Source of the DNA: CAZVCG01 sp964626265
GTDB lineage: Bacteria > Pseudomonadota > Alphaproteobacteria > UBA9219
Length of the DNA stretch: 23,421 nt
Assembly: GCA_964626265.1 (NCBI GenBank)
Contig: CAZVCG010000031.1
Location: 1-23,421, forward strand
Reading direction: 5' to 3'
Shown: positions 7,630 to 16,239 of the stretch, in pieces
Position numbering within the stretch: position 1 is the stretch's first letter
Layout: the number at the start of each line of letters is the position of its first letter
The notes under the pieces: model-generated
Database searches by the model: none
The model's input: only the letters and a program-made list of their open reading frames with translations
What the model was told of the DNA's origin: nothing
Program-made: the position numbers and the translations under genes

Positions 7630-7698
7630 CCTGTTCCAAGCCTGTTTTCACCTGATCTTTGCCTGTTATTCCCTGTTAATCGCCTGTTTTTACCTGTT
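7630..7698. repeat. seven-copy CCTGTT array phased at 10.5 bp
   Basis: CCTGTT occurs at 7630, 7641, 7662, 7672, 7683 and 7693, with one variant CCTGAT at 7651. The start-to-start distances are 11, 10, 11, 10, 11, 10, so every copy falls on the same face of the B-DNA helix. On the minus strand it reads AACAGG separated alternately by 4 and 5 bases. The spacer bases are not conserved, so it is not a simple tandem duplication. It lies between the two predicted rpsF-directed promoters and about 270-340 bases upstream of ppdK. Confidence 0.9.
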
Positions 7699-7798
7699 AT
7701 CTGAAAAATTCTTTTTCCGCACCCGTTAACCCTAATGTTCAAAACGCCCAAAACCTCGCGCACTGCTTGCACCGCGCAGCAATCCTTTAAGCCGGTGA

Positions 7799-7828
7799 TT
7801 TATACCACGCTAAACTGTCAAGTGTCAA
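7799..7828 (-). promoter_or_regulatory. predicted strong promoter directed toward rpsF (distal)
   Basis: On the minus strand a consensus TTGACA (7823-7828) is followed after 18 bases by TATAAA (7799-7804). A second TTGACA (7816-7821) overlaps the spacer as a tandem CTTGACA repeat. A transcript from here would carry the CCTGTT array (as AACAGG repeats) in a leader of about 350 bases before rpsF, or could be a separate small RNA. Confidence 0.5.
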
Positions 7829-7971
7829 GGAAAATATTCCTAACGCGATGTTATAAGGTAACACTTAGGGCATTATTTTGATGAGTGTTAATGGTCGTTG
7901 CCCGTGGCCTTTGGCGGGCGTATTGTCCCCGCTTATTACCGTAATCCCCTCATATCTATGGGAGCTTGGTC

Positions 7972-10668
<2,697 letters not shown>

Positions 10669-10686
10669 GCCAAAGGGGGATCTGAA

Positions 10687-11043
10687 ATGAAAAAATTGGT
10701 TTTGATCGCAATAATTGCCGCTGCGGTGATATCGGGTGGCGTTGGAGGCGCTTTGGCGCAGAATCCTAACATGGTATCGGGCCGCACAAGCGACGATGAC
10801 GCGGCTGAGGACGCTATTATAGGCCGGATGCATGAAGATGAGGGAGTGAACACAGCGCTGCCCACATGCGATTTTTCGAACCTTGTCGGGCAGCAAAGAA
10901 GCTCTATAAATCTCACTATGTTCGGTAAACGTCCTGTGCGCTTCCTGCATCGTGGCGATTCAGTAACCCTGGAATACTCGCCGGACCGCGTGAACATTCA
11001 TTTGGATTCCAATGATCGCGTTGCGCAGGTTACGTGCGGGTAA
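10687..11043 (+). CDS. exported protein with I78-type peptidase inhibitor domain
   Basis: 118 residues. The signal peptide spans MKKLVLIAIIAAAVISGG to GGALA, with cleavage expected near residue 24 (ALA before QNPN). After an acidic linker (DDDAAEDAIIGRMHEDEG), residues 60-118 match the inhibitor I78 pattern: a Cys followed by FSNLVGQQ, an Arg-Phe-Leu-His-Arg-Gly-Asp stretch, the SPDRVNIHLDSNDRVAQVTCG ending, and two Cys (61 and 117) placed to form the family disulfide. I78 proteins are small periplasmic inhibitors related to Aspergillus elastase inhibitor; targets in bacteria are mostly unknown. GGGGGA lies before the ATG. The ppdK stop is 18 bases upstream, so co-transcription is likely but no functional link is evident. 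Confidence 0.75.
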   Translation: MKKLVLIAIIAAAVISGGVGGALAQNPNMVSGRTSDDDAAEDAIIGRMHEDEGVNTALPTCDFSNLVGQQRSSINLTMFGKRPVRFLHRGDSVTLEYSPDRVNIHLDSNDRVAQVTCG

Positions 11044-11068
11044 TGCGTTGGAACTTTTCTAGATATTA

Positions 11069-11650
11069 GTGGAGAAACGCATTATTACGCCACACGAATA
11101 TTTTGAATTGAGCGACGGGCCGGATTTTTCGGCGTGCCTTAACCCGCTGATGCGTTTTGAGAAGAGCGCTGGCGGGTGGCAGGTAACGGAGGGTGGCGAA
11201 ACGTTTTTCGTGTCTGATGAGGAACTGAACGGCTTCGCCTATCACGGTTATTTCGTGGATACGAATTTCGATCCCCATATTTCGTATCGTTTTATCCTGT
11301 CAGCGGAGGAAAAAGAGGCGCTTAAGGTCGACATTGTCGCAGTTACGGAAAGCGTTGTTTTGAACGGTGGCGGTTTGCCGCGTATCGTTGGCGAAGGAAG
11401 CGTTCTGGCGCGTTTCAAGGATGGCTCGATCTCCATTTTCACGCGCGAGGAAGAAGAGCGCATGTTCGAGCGCATTTCCGGCTTCGATCCGCGCAGGAAC
11501 AACAAACTCACTAAAATTCTTGCCGCGATGGACGAATCCGGCGGGGCGGATCCTTCATTACGTCCCGTACCGGAATGTTACAGGACTCCGCAGAGGCCCA
11601 ATGGCAAGCTGTTGAAGGGCCGATTTTTACGGCTGGATAAATATATATAA
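11069..11650 (+). CDS. hypothetical protein, about 190 residues
   Basis: No family recognised. The frame opens with GTG at 11069 (MEKRIITPHEYFELSDGPDF), but no Shine-Dalgarno precedes it. Instead GGAG at 11071-11074 lies six bases before an in-frame ATT at 11081, which would give a start at ITPHEYF. The protein has no signal peptide or membrane segment. It is mixed, with recognisable blocks GGWQVTEGGETFFVSDEELN, a hydrophobic SVVLNGGGLPRIVGEGSVLARFKDGSISIF (115-145), and a basic C-terminus RPNGKLLKGRFLRLDKYI. The alternating beta-like strands in the middle suggest a small beta domain. It sits between the I78-like gene and mscL in the same direction. Confidence 0.65.
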   Translation: MEKRIITPHEYFELSDGPDFSACLNPLMRFEKSAGGWQVTEGGETFFVSDEELNGFAYHGYFVDTNFDPHISYRFILSAEEKEALKVDIVAVTESVVLNGGGLPRIVGEGSVLARFKDGSISIFTREEEERMFERISGFDPRRNNKLTKILAAMDESGGADPSLRPVPECYRTPQRPNGKLLKGRFLRLDKYI

Positions 11651-11713
11651 GCTGTTGTCGGCCTTTTTAATCTCCGCCATACTTTTGATTCTCACGGGAT
11701 CATGGAGGCCTTT

Positions 11714-12133
11714 ATGTGGAGCGAGTTCAAGACATTTATCGCGCGCGGGAATGTGGTTGATCTTTCGGTCGGCTTGATTATGGGCGCGGCGTTTACGGCA
11801 ATTGTGACATCGCTGGTCGATAACGTTATCATGCCGCCCATAGGCATGATCTTGGGCGGGATCGATTTTTCCGATTTTTTCGTCGCGCTTGACGGCAAGT
11901 CTTATGCCTCGCTCAAAGCGGCCAAAGACGCGGGCGCGGCCGTGATCGGCTATGGCGTCTTTTTGAACGCGGTCATTAAATTTCTAATTGTCGCTTTTGC
12001 GGTCTTTTTGCTTGTAAAGGGCGTGAATAAGCTTCAAGCAAAGCTTATCGCGCAAAAAGCCGCCGAGCCTGTGCCACCGACAAAATCTGAAGTATTGCTG
12101 ACGGAAATTCGCGATCTATTAAAAACGAAATAG
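11714..12133 (+). CDS. mscL: large-conductance mechanosensitive channel MscL
   Basis: 139 residues, typical for MscL. The ATG at 11714 is chosen because GGAGG at 11704-11708 stands five bases before it; the in-frame ATG at 11702 would lie on that site. The N-terminal amphipathic helix MWSEFKTFIARGNVVDLSVG leads into TM1 (about 15-45), with the pore-lining GLIMGAAFTAIVTSLVDNVIMPPIG. A periplasmic loop of about 30 residues follows (DFFVALDGKSYASLKAAKDAG). TM2 is about 76-100 (GVFLNAVIKFLIVAFAVFLLVKGVN), and the C-terminal bundle ends SEVLLTEIRDLLK. It is a homopentameric emergency release valve in the inner membrane opened by hypo-osmotic shock. The hemerythrin gene follows after 9 bases, so the two are probably one transcript. 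Confidence 0.97.
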   Translation: MWSEFKTFIARGNVVDLSVGLIMGAAFTAIVTSLVDNVIMPPIGMILGGIDFSDFFVALDGKSYASLKAAKDAGAAVIGYGVFLNAVIKFLIVAFAVFLLVKGVNKLQAKLIAQKAAEPVPPTKSEVLLTEIRDLLKTK

Positions 12134-12142
12134 GAGTTATTT

Positions 12143-12556
12143 ATGCCTGATTTGATTGCATGGGCGCCGCGCATGAGCGTGGGCGTGGCCATTCTCGACG
12201 AAGATCACAAGCGCATCATGAAACTGATCAACCGCCTTCACGACGCCATGCTGGAAGGCCGCGCAATGAAAATCATGGGCGACATTTTTCACGACCTCAT
12301 CGTTTACATAAACCTGCATTTCGAGGCCGAGGAAGCTATGTTCGAACAGACGGGTTATGAGGGCGCGGCCGAGCAGGTGCGCCAACATAAGGAATTTACG
12401 ACAAAAACGTTTGCCATTCGCGACCAGTTTCGGGAAAACCCGGAGTCGGTAAAGCCTATGGAAATCCTTTATTTCCTCAAAGATTGGTGGCTGGATCACA
12501 TAATGAATACCGATAAGAAGTACGCATCGTTTCTTAATGCGAACGGAATCCGTTAG
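12143..12556 (+). CDS. bacteriohemerythrin-like protein with one expected iron ligand replaced
   Basis: 137 residues, the usual size of single-domain bacteriohemerythrin, an O2-binding non-heme diiron four-helix bundle. The N-terminal pattern IAWAPRMSVGVAILDEDHK gives His22. Helix B gives HFEAEE with His59 and Glu63. Helix C gives His82 in RQHKEF, and helix D gives WWLDHIMNTDKKY with His119 and Asp124. The family normally has H-x3-H in helix C. Here the first of the pair is Gln78 (AEQVRQH), encoded CAG, so one terminal ligand of one iron is missing. AGGAG stands before the ATG. It follows mscL by 9 bases. It could still bind one or two irons with altered O2 chemistry, or sense something other than O2. 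Confidence 0.93.
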   Translation: MPDLIAWAPRMSVGVAILDEDHKRIMKLINRLHDAMLEGRAMKIMGDIFHDLIVYINLHFEAEEAMFEQTGYEGAAEQVRQHKEFTTKTFAIRDQFRENPESVKPMEILYFLKDWWLDHIMNTDKKYASFLNANGIR

Positions 12557-12780
12557 GCCTCGTTTTGTCGATGTGGGCGATTTTATCGCTCATAAAAAAT
12601 AATGGTTATCTGTAGTGTATTATCGTAATAGCAAAAAATTACAGTAAAATATAAGTTCATAATATTATGAAAATATATATATTATTATAACTTGATATAA
12701 TAATTATGCTTCTCATGTAATATTGTGTGAGTATAATAGCGTTTATACGATCAGCCATTTTTTGTCTAATTGTTCGCCTT
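12557..12780. other. A+T-rich intergenic block with palindromes
   Basis: About 220 bases without a gene, and from roughly 12596 to 12745 extremely A+T-rich, unlike everything around it. TTCATAATATTATGAA (12656-12671) is a perfect 16-bp palindrome, followed by alternating AT (ATATATATATT) and further TATAAT-like strings such as TATAATAATTATG. The small stem GGGCGAT/ATCGCTC (12575-12591) follows the hemerythrin stop but lacks a T-run in the sense direction. It may be a DNA-unwinding, nucleoid-protein or promoter-rich region. Confidence 0.55.
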
Positions 12781-12791
12781 CACCAAGGTTT

Positions 12792-12818
12792 CCTCTTACG
12801 CTCTTCGAGCTTCGGAGG
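12792..12818. repeat. 27-bp hairpin element, copy A
   Basis: CCTC (12792-12795) pairs with GAGG (12815-12818), and the inner GCTC/GAGC (12800-12810) closes on a TTC loop. A 27-bp element with the same CC..TACGC..TTCG..CTTCGG..GG skeleton and a compensated stem lies at 21681-21707. Both lie downstream of a minus-strand tRNA gene. Confidence 0.5.
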
Positions 12819-12941
12819 ACAAGTCGGAGGATATAAGATTGGCCAAATCTTGTTTCACTCGATAAGCTAATCTAATGGCTTGCCGAGCTGAGGAGAGCGT
12901 GGAAACGTGCCCGTCTTCGCACTTCGTGCTACGATGCGCAA

Positions 12942-12966
12942 CCTTCACAAGCTTTGCTTGCGAAGG
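12942..12966. other. hairpin directly after tRNA-Cys
   Basis: CCTTC-a-CAAGC and GCTTG-c-GAAGG form a stem of ten pairs with one mismatch around a TTT loop, one base beyond the encoded CCA of the minus-strand tRNA-Cys. It could act in 3'-end processing or weak termination. No T-run follows. Confidence 0.45.
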
Positions 12967-12967
12967 C

Positions 12968-13041
12968 TGGAGGCACGGGCCGGAATCGAACCGGCATTGA
13001 CGGATTTGCAGTCCGCTGCATAGCCATTCTGCCACCGCGCC
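12968..13041 (-). tRNA. tRNA-Cys(GCA)
   Basis: A complete 74-base cloverleaf on the minus strand. The acceptor is GGCGCGG with CCGUGCC (one G.U), discriminator U73 as expected for tRNA-Cys, and CCA encoded. The anticodon stem GCGGA/UCCGU encloses loop CUGCAAA with anticodon GCA. The T loop is UUCGAUU. Confidence 0.97.
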
Positions 13042-13164
13042 TTGATTTTTCCTTTTGGCCGAGGCACACTAAGATTTAATATATGCTGGGGTCAAGTAGA
13101 ACATACTTCGAGTTATAGCCGTTTATCTTTTTATTGAATCAACAAGCAGGTGAAGGGAAGCAAT

Positions 13165-13240
13165 GGGGACACAATAAAAAAGGCAACAGAAGGCCGTTCA
13201 AAAGCCAAATGATTGGCGGAGCCTTTTTTATTGTGTCCCC
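13165..13240. mobile_element. 76-bp palindromic element with perfect 20-bp terminal inverted repeats (MITE-like)
   Basis: 13165-13184 (GGGGACACAATAAAAAAGGC) is the exact reverse complement of 13221-13240. The 36-base centre has its own small stem, GCCAA/TTGGC (13204-13217). Sequences beginning GGGGACAC at the ends of small palindromes are, to my knowledge, often associated with IS200-like or REP-associated tyrosine transposases, but no transposase is in this window. No target duplication is evident. It could also act as a bidirectional terminator, since A6 and T6 lie inside the stem. Confidence 0.6.
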
Positions 13241-13303
13241 CTCGCTGCGGCGGTTTGGTTCAATGAAAGGTTAAATGGCTAAAGCTAAAATGGAGAAAAA
13301 ATC

Positions 13304-13732
13304 ATGAATAATCAAACGCTTATTTTTGCTTTGATCATGTCATGCGCCTTGATCTTGCCCGTTTACGGCGTTCAGGGGAAGGAGGCGCCGGTTGCGTCGC
13401 ATTCTTCGGTTCCAGTTTCTGTCCCCTCTATAGATGCGCTCGAGTTGGAAAAGGAAATGAAGTCAGCCAGCCCACCCGTCGTCATCGATGTCCGCCAGCC
13501 GGAAGAACGCGAAAACGGCGTGATCGCGGGCGACAAGAACATACCGCTTGGTGAGCTCGACAAGCATTATTCCGAACTGCCCAAAGACAAACCAATCGTC
13601 TTTTATTGCCGTAGCGGTCGTCGCAGCGCGAACGCTGTAGAGCTGCTGAAGCAAAAAGGCTATCGCAACGTCAAGAGCCTGATCGGCGGGATTAATGCCT
13701 GGAGCAAAGAGGCCGGACGGCAAACTTATTGA
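13304..13732 (+). CDS. exported rhodanese-like domain protein
   Basis: 142 residues. An N-terminal signal peptide (MNNQTLIFALIMSCALILPVYGVQG) predicts export to the periplasm. Residues 40-142 are a single rhodanese domain: VVIDVRQPEERENGVIAGDKNIPLGEL (59-85), then IVFYCRSGRRSANAVELLKQKGYRNVKSLIGGINAW. Cys102 in the active-site loop CRSGRRS is the sulfur-carrying residue, so the domain is probably active in sulfur transfer or thiol chemistry. GGAG lies before the ATG. A ten-codon frame (13275-13307) overlaps the start as ATGA, which may couple translation. It converges with the minus-strand gene ending at 13752, with 19 bases between the stop codons. Confidence 0.92.
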   Translation: MNNQTLIFALIMSCALILPVYGVQGKEAPVASHSSVPVSVPSIDALELEKEMKSASPPVVIDVRQPEERENGVIAGDKNIPLGELDKHYSELPKDKPIVFYCRSGRRSANAVELLKQKGYRNVKSLIGGINAWSKEAGRQTY

Positions 13733-13751
13733 CGGTATTCGTCCGCTAACG

Positions 13752-14672
13752 TTATCCGAAAGCGAAGTTTACGGGTTCTCTTGCCCGTCTGGACGCTTCC
13801 ATAGAGATTTTATTCCTGAATCTCTCTCGCTCCTCCCTTGTTGGAGCAGAAGAAACGGACCGTTCAGGCGCGACAGGCTCTATGGTTGAACTTTGGTTTT
13901 CTTTTTTCCGCGCGTAAGTCACGGTGTGAAACGCGTCGAGCAAGGGCGTTCCCGATGGCTTGTTCGAGCGCAGGCAATCAAGGCCATAACCCCAATCCAG
14001 GGCTTTTTCCGTGATTTCCCGATCGACTATAACCGGTTTCCGGTCGGCAACGGGCGTTCTGACCGTAAGCGGTTCCGGGCTTTTTATCAGATCCTCGAAT
14101 TTGATGTGGGCGAAAGCCTGCCCGAACGGTAATAAGGTGAAAAGTCTTTTCAAATCGACTCTGGTTTCATGATCCCATCCCGTAACAGGTATGGGAAACA
14201 CAGGAATGTTGTCGGCTTTCAGGAAAAGATTTGCCGAAGAATCCTTGTTAAAGGGAAGCAAAGACGCCTCTGGCGCATAATCCCTGGCTTGCCGGATAGT
14301 TTGGGCGGCGTCAGAGGAAAGGAGAATTACAGACTGAGGAAAAGAAAGGTTTCCGGTCTTTTGCTCCGCGCTGTTTTCATCGTCTCGCTTGATCAATATC
14401 TCGCGGACGAATTTCGATCCGCCCGTATAGTCTTGTGATTGCGAAGCAGTGCCGAGAATTTTGCTGTTGAGAAGGATCATTTTATAGGGATTGCCTGCAA
14501 TAAAGGTCGCCAGATAATCCTTTTGCGCCGAAGGCAAATCCCCGAACGTTACAAGCTCGATATTGCTCACTTTGGCGGAAAGGCATTTGAATACGCGTTT
14601 AAGCTGGCTGAGAATGACCGGGTCTGAATCAATGGCCATTATGCGCGTGGCGCGATGTGGGCTGATTTCCAT
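13752..14672 (-). CDS. degenerate response-regulator receiver-like protein with unknown C-terminal half
   Basis: 306 residues. The N-terminal ~155 residues follow a receiver layout. TRIMAIDSDPVILSQLKRVF (9-28) resembles beta1-alpha1 with acidic residues Asp15 and Asp17. YKMILLNSKILG (63-74) fills beta3, but the phosphoacceptor Asp position is Asn69. SVILLSSDAAQTI (114-126) resembles beta4, and SLLPFNKDSS, with Lys143, resembles beta5. The rest (about 160-306) is not recognised and ends in a charged region (TREERERFRNKISMEASRRAREP). If the receiver assignment is right, it is a phosphorylation-independent pseudo-receiver. AAGGA stands about eight bases before the ATG at 14672. It is separated by 194 bases from the next gene upstream. 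The family assignment is inference from pattern only. Confidence 0.6.
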   Translation of the reverse strand: MEISPHRATRIMAIDSDPVILSQLKRVFKCLSAKVSNIELVTFGDLPSAQKDYLATFIAGNPYKMILLNSKILGTASQSQDYTGGSKFVREILIKRDDENSAEQKTGNLSFPQSVILLSSDAAQTIRQARDYAPEASLLPFNKDSSANLFLKADNIPVFPIPVTGWDHETRVDLKRLFTLLPFGQAFAHIKFEDLIKSPEPLTVRTPVADRKPVIVDREITEKALDWGYGLDCLRSNKPSGTPLLDAFHTVTYARKKENQSSTIEPVAPERSVSSAPTREERERFRNKISMEASRRAREPVNFAFG

Positions 14673-14866
14673 GACAGTGATCCTTCATAAATATGCCGCT
14701 AGCTATGCGGCGAGCGAAGCACGGAAGCACGATTCTGTCTATATTTAGAGTGAATACAATTCGTAAATAATGCGTTAAGCGTCAAATGGGCAAGAATATT
14801 GCGCGTGGGTGCAATAAATTCCTGTCGGAAACGAAAGTTAACCATGTAATATTACATGAAGCCGCA

Positions 14867-15427
14867 TCAGAATGCGCAAGGGAACTCATCGCGTTTAAAT
14901 TTAATTACGCGTTTGTCCGATACGCTTTGGGGTCGAGTCGTTATAGGGCGGAAAGGGGAGTTATCTTGATAATTATGCCGTTGCGCCTCATCTGAATCTT
15001 TATCGGTCAAAAAACGAAAATTGGAATAAGGTCTGACTTGCTTCCATATGGGTCTGAGCGCCGTGCGTGTTGGCCTGCTTACGATGGATTCCAGCCCTCT
15101 AACATACCGCTCGACCCCGGAATCGTCCGCATGAACCATTTGAAGGAAGAAGATTTGGCCTTCGGACAATCCCAACTTGTTTGATCCATTGCCGCTATTT
15201 TTCGCGGCCGTTTCAACAATCATCAAGGCAAAAGCTTCACAACTTTCACGTACCTTATCCAGCTCGTCAGGGCAGAAAATTGTTGCGGAGCTTAAGGCTT
15301 TCGCCAGATCTCTTAAATTCGTCCCCCTGTCTTCATCGGTTGTTGTCAAATTGCCTAGAGTCTTTTGAACAGTGTGGGTGAAGTCACGTACTTTGGAATA
15401 TCGAGAAAATCCGTTCTTTGTTGACAT
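14867..15427 (-). CDS. hypothetical protein, 186 residues
   Basis: Not recognised. The frame is open from 15505, but the ATG at 15427 (MSTKNGFSRYSKVRDFTHTV) is preferred because GGAG stands five bases before it. Residues encoded upstream of that point look unlike a protein start. It is predicted soluble, with a helical N-terminal half (RDFTHTVQKTLGNL, DLAKALSSATIFCPDELDKVRESCEAFALMIVETAAKN) and a basic C-terminal part (RALRPIWKQVRPYSNFRFLTDK, KRVIKFKRDEFPCAF). It lies between the pseudo-receiver gene and lolA in the same direction, and a small regulatory or signalling accessory role is possible but unsupported. Confidence 0.6.
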   Translation of the reverse strand: MSTKNGFSRYSKVRDFTHTVQKTLGNLTTTDEDRGTNLRDLAKALSSATIFCPDELDKVRESCEAFALMIVETAAKNSGNGSNKLGLSEGQIFFLQMVHADDSGVERYVRGLESIVSRPTRTALRPIWKQVRPYSNFRFLTDKDSDEAQRHNYQDNSPFRPITTRPQSVSDKRVIKFKRDEFPCAF

Positions 15428-15551
15428 CATACGCTCCGATGAAAACGTCCTGATAAGAATCAGGATGCAATCAGACAAAAGCGTTTTTGTCCACGAAAAT
15501 GACACAATTCGGACAGGATGAGTCGGAAGGAAAAGCGAAAATGAAATGAAA

Positions 15552-16196
15552 TTACCTGTTTCCTCTTATGGGCTTGCCAAGGTTGGGCGGCGCGAAAGAG
15601 AAGGTTCCCGCGGGAAAAGAGACGCCTTCCCGGGCGTTTTCAAGATTAACGCCCGTCGTGCGTCCTTGGGCGTCCACGACTCGCCATTGGCGAAGTTGGA
15701 GGGGCTTATCCTCAAAAATAAGCGTCAATTCGCCATCATGGGGGTCTTTGGTGGAGACCAAAGACAGCTCCATTTTGGCCGGATAGCGGGCAAATCGCGT
15801 AACGGTGACATCGCCGCTTAGTTTAATGGGGTCGCGCAAGATAAATTCGGCGATGCTGTTTCCCATCGGCATGTTGGACTGTTGTTTAAGGTCGTCGTCC
15901 CAGATGTGAACGAACGTGCCGTCGGCCACGATGAAATCCCTTTGCGGCGGATCGTAGGTCACGCGCATTTTGCCTGGCCTTTGGATGGCGATGTCGCCGT
16001 GGCGGAACTCGCCGCCGTCGCTGATTTGAAGGAAATTGGCCGATACGCTTTTGAGTTCGTTCAGGTACTTTTCGATGCGGGCCACGTCTTCTCGGTCTTT
16101 GACCGAGAGCTTGGCGCGTTCGGCCTTTACCGGCGTTTCTCCCCAGACGGGCAGCGCCAGCGAGCATAACGTGATTATCAAGAATAGTTTGCGCAT
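15552..16196 (-). CDS. lolA: outer-membrane lipoprotein carrier protein LolA family
   Basis: 214 residues. The signal peptide MRKLFLIITLCSLALPVWG is followed by mature ETPVKAERA. The body has the LolA unclosed beta-barrel pattern: RIEKYLNELKSVSANFLQIS (40-59), GDIAIQRPGKMRVTYDPP (67-84), FIVADGTFVHIWDDDLKQQS, GNSIAEFILRDPIKL (112-126), LTLIFEDKPLQLRQWRVVDAQGR and a VSFPAGTFSF ending. LolA ferries lipoproteins across the periplasm from LolCDE to the outer membrane. In some alphaproteobacteria the same fold is used by close paralogues, so the exact function is inferred. The Shine-Dalgarno is weak (TTGGGC). The large histidine kinase gene lies 43 bases upstream in the same direction, so transcription from it may continue into lolA. 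Confidence 0.87.
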   Translation of the reverse strand: MRKLFLIITLCSLALPVWGETPVKAERAKLSVKDREDVARIEKYLNELKSVSANFLQISDGGEFRHGDIAIQRPGKMRVTYDPPQRDFIVADGTFVHIWDDDLKQQSNMPMGNSIAEFILRDPIKLSGDVTVTRFARYPAKMELSLVSTKDPHDGELTLIFEDKPLQLRQWRVVDAQGRTTGVNLENAREGVSFPAGTFSFAPPNLGKPIRGNR

Positions 16197-16239
16197 AGGC
16201 CCAACATGGCTTGAAATTGTGGCAAAGCCAAGGACGAAA

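Noticed and set aside
7630..7698. CRISPR array
   Set aside because: The repeat is only six bases with 4-5 base spacers, far too short; no cas gene is present.
12575..12591. Terminator after the hemerythrin gene
   Set aside because: The GGGCGAT/ATCGCTC stem is followed by A residues, not T, in the sense direction, so it does not fit an intrinsic terminator well.
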